A stretch of 64,000 nt of DNA from Aedes albopictus (taxonomy: Eukaryota > Arthropoda > Insecta > Diptera > Culicidae): contig NC_085138.1 in NCBI RefSeq assembly GCF_035046485.1, forward strand, positions 62,736,580 to 62,800,579. Direction: 5' to 3'. The notes under the pieces are model-generated. The model saw only the letters and a program-made list of their open reading frames with translations. It was not told the origin of the DNA and made no database searches. Within the stretch, counting starts at the first letter, position 1; each line of letters begins with the position of its first letter. The position numbers and the translations under genes were made by a program. Shown piece after piece: positions 55,691-64,000 of this stretch.

Positions 55691-56620
55691 TGAATCCCCT
55701 ATTTTCACGCATGTAGTATTTGAGTGCTTTTGCACGATTTGTCCATTTTTATTAGTTTTGGTATGAAATTGTGAGCAAGTTATCCATTAGAAGTTATTCG
55801 TTACCAGCCCTGGATAGATCCTGTAGGAATTGAAGTGCTGGTCAGTTTTCAAGCGCCTTACCTGTAAAGAAAAGAAAGAAAACGCAAACATTATTCATTG
55901 TTACCACACTGTATTGCATCCCGAAAAGAAAATATTTGTTTTAAATTTGTTATATGGCAGTGTTGTCACTTTTTTATCATCTGAAAGCTTTACATCTTTA
56001 GATTCCCTCTAGCAAAACCACCTGCTAGAAGTGTGACTGAGTACCAAAAACCATGTACAACAGCAGGAACAGTCGGTCGAGTGTCGAGTCGAGAGGTACC
56101 GATGATAGTCACTTAAACGTTTTCCGGATTTCATTCCTGGTCAAGGTACCTAATGTGCAGTGCACCCAACTCGACCGGAGGAGAGCGCCAAATTGCTTGA
56201 AAACTTGGTGGAATGGGGTAGAAATAATCGTTCTTTCATCGGTTGGTCGGTCGCTTAGTTGTTCGGGTCGTCCGGGGAAAACTGAGAGGTGTTTAAATAA
56301 AACTAATATGAGTGGTTCAGGGGAAGTGTCCCAAGGAGAAGAAAGGGGTGAGCGGTTATCCCAGTGTGTGAGATATGGCCGAAAAGTTAAGCGTTGATGT
56401 ATGGAGTGAAATTGAGTTTTCTTCGGTGCTGGATCTTTGGTGGGTTGGGAATTGGGAAACTAGGTATTAGAAGCTATACTGCTTATTAAAATGGTATGAA
56501 TCCACATTTCAAAACTTATATAGCCGACAGGTCGGTACACGGGCGGGTATTCAGCAAGACCATGTGGAGGGTTACGGCCCAGGATCTTTTCGAAATGAAA
56601 ACTCCGCCACACAATATATG
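55691..56620. other. unassigned noncoding DNA
   Basis: No recognised gene or element ends. A 114-codon plus frame at 56053-56397 has no domain. Its start lies in a GC-richer patch that could be host DNA. Confidence 0.35.
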
Positions 56621-56624
56621 AATG

Positions 56625-56800
56625 GATAAACATGATCAGTGGAGCAGTCCTGATGTAATGGTTGAAGCACGTGACTATCACGCCGAGGACCTGGGATCGA
56701 ATCCCACTCTCGACAAATTTGCAAAATGTAAATTCTTCCTTCGGAAAGAAGGTAAGACGTGGGTTCCGAGATGAACTAGCCTAGGGCTAAAAATTTCGTT
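56625..56800 (+). mobile_element. tRNA-derived SINE with conserved 3' hairpin
   Basis: GATGTAATGGTTGAAGCACG (box A region) is followed by CTGGGATCGAATCCCAC (box B), a short body, then CGAGATGAACTAGCC...GGCTAAAAATTTCGTTAA, a hairpin with terminal TTAA. The hairpin is shared with the ultra-short insertions at 20596-20652 and 10208-10254, so it is probably the reverse-transcriptase recognition end. Confidence 0.65.
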
Positions 56801-57509
56801 AACCCTAATCGTGCATTAGGGGCTTTAAGACCCAGATAGGCACGCTGAGCGACCACGGCGTCGGCGGGGTGAATATCAACTAATGCACGAAGAGGGTTAA
56901 TACAGATGAAAAAAATGATCAATTGATTACGGAAGCGTCAGGTGCTCGTAGAACACTATGCTCAGAAGAGCATAGTGGCGCAGTCCAAGAAGAAAAAATG
57001 AGAAGAAGATAAATGCAAATATGTGAAAAAATAGAATTATAAGAAAAAAACAGAAATAAAAACCTTGAATTTCTAATGCGGTCACATCCATCAAAAAAGC
57101 AGTACAGATATCCAGTCAAACCTGAGCAGCCATATCGGTGAAGTCTGGTATATGCTCTCGCTTTCGTCCTGCTCATTCTGCTTGGCCTCTCATCCTTGGG
57201 TCACATCCCAGAGCGGCGGTGGTGGCGGTGGCCGTAGTGCCAAGCCAGAGCAATGCCAATAGAGCAACTTTCCTTTCGGAGCACAGCTGCTGCCGAAATG
57301 GCCACTCGGTTGCGGTGTACTTTTGATTCTTCGGATTTCTGAGTAGGTAAGTGCTGAGCTTTTAGCTGGTGGTCGGATGGACGGAGAACGGAACCTCTCT
57401 CACTCTTCGTCTGCCCACAGGAGACGGAAGCGGAAAAGATAAATTCCGGTGGTAATTTTATTTGCATTCTGACACGGCTGCTTCGGCAGCCGGTCGGTGA
57501 CGTGCTGAG

Positions 57510-58315
57510 TAGTATGGGACAAACATCAAATTCTCGCTCCAGTCGACTTTTTCGATTCCATTTAGGTCCTATATGAACTGTACAAAATTTCAGCGCAATC
57601 GGTGAAACTATAATTTAGCGCAAGCGGTTCAAAGTTTGCATAGGATTTACTATGGGAAAGGTTACACTTTCAAACAAAAAATCCCAGAGGTCGCCCTTTG
57701 TCTCCTTAACTCAAATTGATCAACGCTTCTTGTAGGAAAATCATTTATGAAACTTTCCTTCGAAGACCGCAAAACAATTGGATGCTTGTGGAAAAAGTTA
57801 TTGATTTATTATCGATTAGCGATCCAACCAACGGCTTTTTGTTTTGTTTTATTAGCAGCACTGTAGCTGCTGCCTTGGTTGTTGCTGAGGTTGTTGCTGT
57901 TTCTGGGGGTGGTGATGCCTCCCGCCACCCCATGCAACAACGGCGGCAGCAGTGCTGCTGATAAAACAAAACAAAAAGCCGTTCGTTGGATCACTAACCG
58001 GTAATAAATCAATAACTTTTTCTACAAGCATCCAATTGTTTTGCGGTCTTCGAAGGAAAGTTTCATAAATGATTTTCCTACAAGAAGCGTTGATCGATTT
58101 GAATTAAGGAGACAAAGGGCGACCTCTGGGATTTTTTGTTTGAAAGTGTAACTTTTCCCATAGTAAATCCTATGCAAACTTTGAACCGCTTGCGCTAAAT
58201 TATAGTTTCACCGATTGCGCTAAAATTTTGTACAGTTCATATGGGACCTAAATGGGATCTAAAAAGTCGACTGGAGCGAGGATTTATTTTTTCCATACAA
58301 GCGTGCCCCATACTA
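57510..58315. mobile_element. 806-bp foldback element, 8-bp target duplication
   Basis: Termini TAGTATGGGAC and, mirrored, GCCCCATACTA are flanked by perfect 8-bp repeats GTGCTGAG (57502-57509 and 58316-58323). The arms stay complementary for about 370 bases; the loop (about 57890-57935) is short. An 8-bp duplication suggests a hAT-type mobiliser. Frames at 57716-58012 lie in the arms and are not genes. Confidence 0.9.
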
Positions 58316-58323
58316 GTGCTGAG

Positions 58324-58832
58324 GGGTTGATAGAAAAGCAATATTTAAGTTGAATTTTTATGATGTTCAAGTTACGGATTAACGATTTCATTTCCTTGTC
58401 AGCTCGTCAAATAAACTACGATATCAATGTGATTCTGCATTGATCTCTTAGAGAAGATTTATAATTTGATTTGATTAAAAAAAAACAAGAATATTCCCAA
58501 TACGTTAAGCTTTATGGGCCATCGTATTTTCAATACAAATTTGCACACATTTAAGAAAAATTAAAATCGAATATGTATCGCCTAAATTTGTAAGTAAGTC
58601 CTAAACCACCCAATAAAGCTAATAACGTTATTCAAATTCCGACATAAATCAACGGCACCGGTGCCGAGGAATTCTTCGTTCGTGTGATCAATTGACACCG
58701 ATCAAAAAAAAAGTTATTGCTCCCATATATCTCAAGCCGGCGCAGGTATCGAACTTCTCAAACGCAACTCATCCACACCACACTTCATCAACGATTCCGA
58801 TCAGGTCAGCGAAAAAAGCAGCACCAGCTTAC
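58324..58832. other. unassigned AT-rich DNA
   Basis: No recognised gene or element ends. If the exon candidate at 58833-58890 is real, this would be its downstream intron. Confidence 0.4.
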
Positions 58833-58890
58833 CATATGCTGCCCGGTGGCCCCGGGGGCCCATAATCGGGGCCCAAATCAATCTGCGATT
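58833..58890 (-). CDS. candidate collagen-like host exon (58 bp)
   Basis: On minus, TTTGCTCCTACAG at 58891-58903 is a reasonable acceptor and GTAAGC at 58832-58827 a good donor. The only open frame between them reads SQIDLGPDYGPPGPPGSI, with Gly-Pro-Pro triplets typical of collagen helices. It starts after two bases of a split codon and ends with TG of the next. The stretch is far more GC-rich than its surroundings. Short collagen-type exons exist in insect multiplexin and other collagens, but no partner exon is visible in the window. It may be chance. Evidence is sequence pattern only. Confidence 0.35.
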
Positions 58891-59151
58891 CTGTAGGAGC
58901 AAACTGTTTTAGGATCGGTGGCGGCGACGGCGACGGCGACGCGTTTGAAATCTGAACGATTCAGTATAACTACACAAGAGACAAAAAAAAATGCGTTCGC
59001 ATACCACGCTTCGTGACACCCGAGCAGAAATGAATAACACTATCTATAATACAAGTTTACTACATTTTTAACTAGGGAGCTTAAGATCAATGTTATATAT
59101 TGCCCTTTACTGGTATTTACCGGACTTGCTGGTATGTCTGAAAAATACTAA

Positions 59152-59282
59152 AAAAAAACTTGTTGCTAATTGAAAAATTGGGAGATGAATTTGTGCAAAA
59201 CGTTGGGTTCTGGTAGGATTCGAACCCACGACTCCGTCTTTGCTAGATCGACGCTCTCACCGACTAAGCCACAGGACAGGTA
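59152..59282 (-). mobile_element. tRNA-like SINE segment
   Basis: On minus: CCTGTCCTGTGGCTTAGTCG (box A), then GAGTCGTGGGTTCGAATCCT (box B GGTTCGAATCC), then about 70 bases ending TTGCTAATTG... read toward 59152. It looks like an intact tRNA-type promoter. It lacks a usual poly(A) and sits at the edge of an RTE-like fragment, so a SINE rather than a tRNA gene. Confidence 0.5.
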
Positions 59283-59334
59283 ACAATTCTGGGGAATGGA
59301 AAGCCAAAGTGACTTCGAACTCAGCGGAATCGAA

Positions 59335-59718
59335 CAGCTGAAAGGACTTCGTGAAAATCGTTCCACTCGGGTTTATCCCCGCTCTCCTTATTACATCCTC
59401 CAATGTAGCAATGTAGAACAGCAAGCACAAAAGACCATCACCTTGTCGTAACCCTCTGCGAGATTCGAAGGAACTCGAGAGTGTCCCTGATACTTGAACT
59501 ACGCACATCACTCGATCCATCGTCGCCTTGATCAATCGTAGCAGTTCATTCGGGAATCCGTATTGGTGCATAGCTGGTCTCGATCGATTGTATCATACGC
59601 CGATTTGAAATCGCTAAACAAGTGATGTGTGGGCACGTTGTATTCGCGGCACTTCTACAACACCTGGTGGATGGCGAACAACTGGTCCAATGTAGCGCCT
59701 TCACCCATGAAACCAGCC
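59335..59718 (-). pseudogene. RTE-like LINE RT fragment
   Basis: On minus: a GATLDQLFAIHQVL-like stretch with a stop, a DFKSAYDTIDR region, MHQYGFPNELLRLIKATMD, GLRQGDGLLCLL, RRAGINPSGTIFTKS. It is closely related to 45091-46324. It ends before the FADD motif and is followed by unrelated sequence. Confidence 0.7.
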
Positions 59719-59815
59719 TTGGAAGAGCAGCTTGACGCAGCTACACTTGAAGATGGCTGGAGGGACATCCGATCCGCCATAGGTAGTACCTCGGTTACAG
59801 CACTAGGCTTCCATC
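59719..59815 (+). pseudogene. RTE-like LINE linker fragment, inverted
   Basis: On plus: EEQLDAATLEDGWRDIRSAIG, which corresponds to the region upstream of the reverse transcriptase (compare VPLEDCWSTVKAAIND at 29087-29644). It lies head-to-head with the minus fragment 59335-59718. Confidence 0.6.
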
Positions 59816-59849
59816 CTGAATATTTTTAACTAATTTCCGATACAGTCCT

Positions 59850-60580
59850 TACTGAAATTTTAAGAGCAATTCCTAGAGGCATCCATGAAGAAATCTCTAA
59901 AGGAATCATAGCAGGGGATCCTGGAAGAATTTCAAGGGGACGCTCTTGAGGAATCCCAGGAGGAAATTACAGAGGAACTCCAGCAGGCATCCCAAGAGAA
60001 ACTCAAACTCAAACTGCTGGAGAAATGTTTTAAGAATGTACTGTGGAATTCCTCCAGGAATGCCTGATGGGATTCTGCTGGGATACCTCCATGGATTTCT
60101 CGAATGATTTTTCTGGAAGTTCTTCAAGCATTTTTGCTGAGATTTTCAGGTGGTATCATTGCAGTTATTGCTTTAAGAAGTCTTCTAGGAATTGGTCGAG
60201 GATTTCCCGCCGTAATTGCTTGAAGAATCCCAGCAAGACTTCTTGGAGGATTCTGACAACGAAGACTTGGAGAAATCTTAGCAGCATTCCAGGAGCTATT
60301 TCAACGGACATTTTCAAGAGGATAGGAGTAAGAGTACGTAAGATATAAGATAAGAGATGGTAAGAGTACGTAGAGAAATATCTAGAAAGATCCTTATATG
60401 AATTTCGAAGGAATCTCGGGGTGAATTTCTGGAGAAATCTATTGATGAGTAACAGCAGGGATTGCTGAATGCATTCTATCAAGAAGAATTGGAGAATTTT
60501 TTCAGAGGAATTTTTAGAAGAAAAAGAAGAATGCCTGGAGGAATCTTGTGCAAATCACTGAAGAAACTACACGTGGGACA
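59850..60580. repeat. degenerate GGAATTCCTGG repeats
   Basis: Units such as AAGGAATCATAGCAGGGGAT and GGAATCCCAGGAGGAAAT recur. Frames on both strands (59906-60127, 60043-60348, 60165-60482) are repeat products. Confidence 0.65.
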
Positions 60581-61130
60581 AGACACCGTACAAACGGGAT
60601 CAATCAGTGCTGCGAAGTGTCAGTATCAGCCGACATTCAAAGCTGATATTGAGAATGGTAACCACTCATTTTTCCATTTATTATTGGAATAACAATTGAA
60701 TAGCCTCTGATCATTCAATTGGCATCAGCTCCAGCCTCAGTCATGGCACATATCATTCAATTGAGCTCCAGCTTGGAAGCATAATTTGTGGTGTTGTAGG
60801 TTTAAAGCTTTTACCGTCACTGATGACGTCAAACCCGACATCAACCTATCATTCACCTATTTTTATTTTGACCACCAAACCCAACATGGACCGAATAGTT
60901 GTTCGATGTTGGTACAACAGTGGCCCAACATTCGATAAAAATTGACTCGAGTTTGACCCGACATTCGATATTTTTTCAGTCTGGTGGAATTTTGCAGGAT
61001 TTTTGTTGATGATTAACCTGGGCTTGTTAGGGGAATATCTGTAAATAAAAAGAAAATCGGGTTAAGTACGGTTCCTTTGAATTCCACTAAGAATTTGCAT
61101 CCTTTTTGAGGTAATTAGCGAACTTATTGT
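60581..61130. other. unassigned AT-rich DNA
   Basis: No gene recognised. A set of GTTTGACCCGACATTCGAT-like phrases (60830-60985) suggests a small local repeat. Confidence 0.4.
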
Positions 61131-61134
61131 AGAA

Positions 61135-61910
61135 GACAAGCTAAAACCATATTCAGCTGGAACCCGGAAGGGACTATCGGCTTCGTGGTAGGCCGCGCGC
61201 ACGGTGGCTTTTTGCAGTTGAGGAAGACCTAAGGGCGCTAAACGTTCAGGGTTACAGTGTCGGACAAAACAATAAGACCACCGGTCATTTTTCATACAAA
61301 ATGGCCAAGTTTGACGATCTGATGCTCGGTTTCTAGTGAACCAATTTGGCTGAAATTTTGACAACCGCCATGTAGTTACGTGAATATTGATTTGTATTTA
61401 ATTGATTGAGTTCTGTTCACTACATCAAAAGTTACAGACATACGAAACGACAAAATAATAGGACCGCTTTCAGATTACCATTACCAAAGAATATTTGAGA
61501 GTATCTGATACTTGATGATTGATAAACAAGTACTGAAATTAAGGATGCCATTTAAACTTGGGGATATTTTTATTGAATTGGCAACGAATAACCATCATGA
61601 AAATCTGGTGTTAGAATTTTGTCGCACCGTATATCTGTAACTTTGGAAGTAGTGAACAGAACTCAATAAATTTTATACAAATCAAAATTCCCTTAATTCC
61701 AAGTCGGCTGTCAAAATTTCAGGCAAATCGGTTTACTAGAAACCGAGTACCGTATCGTCAAACTTGGCCATTTTGTATGAAATAGGACCGCTGGTCTTAT
61801 TGTTTTGTCCGACACTGTATGTACTAGAAGCTATTGGCCTAGGACCGAGACCAGTGGAGGCGAATGTTTCATTCGGCGTAGACTCACCGCTACGAGTTGC
61901 AGTCCATCAA
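61135..61910 (+). pseudogene. RTE-like LINE C-terminal fragment split by MITE
   Basis: CGTGGTAGGCCGCGCGCACG encodes the RGRPRTRW-type C-terminus, followed by VEEDLRALNVQG in shifted frames (61135-61252), matching 11146-11355. It continues after the insertion at 61820-61910. It is frameshifted and truncated. Confidence 0.65.
61255..61817. mobile_element. 563-bp foldback element, TA target duplication
   Basis: Termini CAGTGTCGGACAAAACAATA are perfectly mirrored at 61798-61817, flanked by TA (61253-61254 and 61818-61819). The arms are complementary for well over 150 bases (AAAATGGCCAAGTTTGACGA and its mirror near 61755). Inserted in an RTE-like fragment. There is no coding capacity. Confidence 0.9.
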
Positions 61911-62685
61911 GTATCAAGTATCAAGTAAGTGTAGAAGACACTAAATCGATTTAACGTCAAAGCACACATCTAACGATTGCGATTAAATTTGCGGGTTGAT
62001 TCACACGTAGTCGACACCCATGGTGACGAACTATACAAATTTTATGAAATAGTAAAATATTTATACTCACAATATAATGAAAATAGAGTCCATAGGCTGG
62101 AAGGGGGAAACAAGAAACAAACTCACCGGATAAATCCATTCAGCTCTCTTTCCGAGTTCACTACCGACTACATCTCTCAAAAAGGTCCAAAACGCCTCTC
62201 AAAAGCTCCTGTAGCTCAAGCTCCAATATTCGCCCTCGGATTCATCAGGAAGATTCAGATATGGAAAACCTCGGATCGCTCCATAAACCGAACTGAACCA
62301 TACGGCATACAAATGGTTGAATCACGATCGATTCGCTACCATCATCGTTCAAATCACCGAAGATCATCACAGTCTTGTAGGAGCTTTGCGTAATTCATAA
62401 ATGAATAACCTGCTATTTCGGAATCTCCTAGTGTTATCACGCTTTACACAATCCACAATCCTTTTCACGTAAATGTAATGTCAATAATTCCACAAATTTC
62501 CACTATTAGCACTTGAGTTTTGAAAATTGAAATTCGAGAAAAAAATGCTGACAGAAAAAAAAACGCGTCCACTTTCGAGCCCAAACGGGAGAATCCCCGA
62601 GAAATTGTGAGGAACTCTGAGTAACTCATCGAACGCAGATTTTCTCTCGTTATCTCTGTCCTGCCCCTGGGAACTACATGAGGAA
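61911..62685. other. unassigned DNA
   Basis: A 138-codon plus frame (61977-62393) has no domain. Composition is slightly richer than the repeats around it. Confidence 0.35.
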
Positions 62686-63365
62686 TTTATGCAGGAATCC
62701 CAGCTGGCATTTTTGTGGAATTTCCTAGAGGAATTTGTAGAGGAATCTTTTTAAAATCCCCGTTGAAATCTCAGAAGAATCTTTTGCAGGAATCTCAGTA
62801 AGTCCATCCTCTAGGAATGAATTACCTTGAGGAATTGCTAAGCGAACCCTTGGAGAAATGAAAAGAGGAAATCTTGTTGATTTTTTTGTAGAAATCATCA
62901 GGGAGTTTCTTTACAAACGCCTGATGGGAAATTCTTATTGAGATTGCTCGAGGGTTCTCAAAGTATTCCAAATCATTCTTGTGATTGTGTCATGGATTGT
63001 TATTGAAACTACTGTCGTCATTTTTTTAGATTTCTTTACTAATTTCTCTTGGATTACCAGATGAAATTTTTGTTGAGGTTCGTTCGGATAGTCCTGCTGA
63101 GATTTCTTCTGGAATTCATGCTGAGTTTCCTCAAACAATTTAAGCAGGCAAAATTGCTTTGCCAAGTTGCTCTTAGGAATCCTCGAAGTATTCCTGGAAG
63201 ATTTTCAAAAGATTGCCTGAGAAATCCCAAAATGACTTCTTGGTGCATTCCACCCTATGTTATAAACTTGTAAATTCTTGAATGAATACCAGTAGTATTC
63301 CTGGAGCAATTGCTGCAAGATTTTTTGAAGCATTATCAAATAGATTTCCAGCTGGAATTCCTGCC
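62686..63365. repeat. degenerate GGAATTCCTGG repeats
   Basis: Units such as GAGGAATTTATGCAGGAATC, CTAGAGGAATTTGTAGAGGA and TTCCTGGAGCAATTGC recur with strong divergence. Overlapping frames at 62935-63273 are repeat products. Confidence 0.6.
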
Positions 63366-63369
63366 CGAG

Positions 63370-64000
63370 CAGAAGAAAATAACAGTCGCATAACAAAATG
63401 CGTTATTTTGGCAAAATAACTGAGTGATGAATTAGTTATTTTAATGTTATTAACATAACATATTTTGTTATAAACTTGCGTGTCATAAGCGGCAAAATAA
63501 CAAATATCATAACAAAAAAATGTTCCTGGAAGACCAATTTAATAACATGTTTTGTTTGTGTCAATAACAACTTAATAACAATGAATTTAGAAAATATTTC
63601 AATAACACATTTTGATCTTCAAAAGTTATTGATAACAAACCAAAAGCAAATTTTTTTGGATAGAGTTATCCTAATTGCGAATTATAACATATGAGTCTAA
63701 CTATTTCCGAGGAACTACTAATCCACCAAGTATTACAACATTCTGAGATTTTCTATGGCATGGATATGACTACATGTAACTGGATACATAAAATGATAAA
63801 AAAACAGGACATAATTTTCAAAGTGTTCATAAAATAATAAGCTGACAAGAATAATAGGTAATTAGAATTATTAGATAATATGTACGGAATGCTGTAAAGA
63901 ACGTAAATCTTCAATGTTTTAGTTACAATTTAAAAACTTGTTATTGTTGTGATATTGTTTATCCAATATGTGTACACTCTCAATATCACAATAATAACTT
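63370..64000. repeat. ATAACA/TGTTAT-rich region
   Basis: ATAACA, AATAACAT and their complements occur many times at 63385-63680, partly in inverted arrangement (GCATAACAAAATGCGTTATT). It is probably a decayed palindromic element starting near CCCGAGCAGAAG (63363). After 63700 only AT-rich sequence is seen. Confidence 0.4.

Noticed and set aside
59205..59282. A functional tRNA gene (also 40028-40110, 29920-29995, 56640-56715)
   Set aside because: tRNA-like promoters are present, but arms pair poorly and the segments lie in SINE contexts.
1..64000. Endogenous copies of non-retroviral RNA viruses, or toxin genes
   Set aside because: No frame resembled viral polymerase, glycoprotein or nucleoprotein families or known toxins; only retrotransposon proteins were recognised.

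Overview
The window looks like repeat-rich, AT-rich intergenic or intronic DNA of a culicine mosquito (Aedes-like). The reasons are degenerate TGGAGGAATTCC-type repeats, several tRNA-derived SINEs, RTE-type LINEs (JAM1-like), long foldback MITEs with TA or 8-bp target duplications, and an mdg1/412-type LTR retrotransposon. The species call rests on recollection of repeat families and was not checked by a search. Almost all recognisable coding sequence belongs to transposable elements. The only host-gene hint is a weak 58-bp collagen-like exon candidate at 58833-58890 (-), plus an even weaker 5'-exon candidate at 4284-4993 (+).

Layout. 1-4000: degenerate repeats, small palindromes and an RTE-like relic. 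4000-7300: higher-complexity, possibly host, sequence. 7300-8215: an RTE-like relic split by a MITE. 8243-13099: a long-armed foldback element carrying a 2.9-kb TA-flanked insertion that is itself full of other repeats. 13480-15255: degenerate repeats. 15520-18335: a second large foldback with a MITE inside. 18340-20824: unassigned DNA and repeats. 20825-21324: 500 N. 21325-25290: the 3' part of an I-like LINE, then the 3' part (integrase, 3' LTR) of an mdg1-like element, all on +. 25290-46324: unassigned DNA, SINEs, a nearly full-length broken RTE-like LINE (27559-31085) with a SINE inside, several foldback/TIR elements, a ~165-bp satellite and a second RTE copy. 46325-46824: 500 N. 46825-55583: on -, the 5' part of the I-like LINE, then pol, gag, a small ORF and the 5' LTR of the mdg1-like element. 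55584-64000: SINEs, foldbacks, RTE fragments and degenerate repeats.

Main result. The two sets of element halves fit together only if the block 21325-46324 is flipped. That block is exactly 25,000 bases long and is bounded by two runs of exactly 500 N. Flipping it gives one I-like LINE with a matching 11-bp target duplication (51347-51357 and 23239-23249). It gives one mdg1-like element with two 329-bp LTRs and a 4-bp GTAG duplication (55580-55583 and 25287-25290). It also gives one SINE copy around the whole insertion. The round numbers point to a scaffolding artefact rather than a biological inversion. The continuity test works at the 46825/21325 side. The 46324/20824 side is not confirmed.

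Read that way, the locus is a nested insertion: an I-like LINE with complete endonuclease, reverse transcriptase and RNase H motifs, inside the pol gene of a young mdg1-like retrotransposon, inside a SINE.
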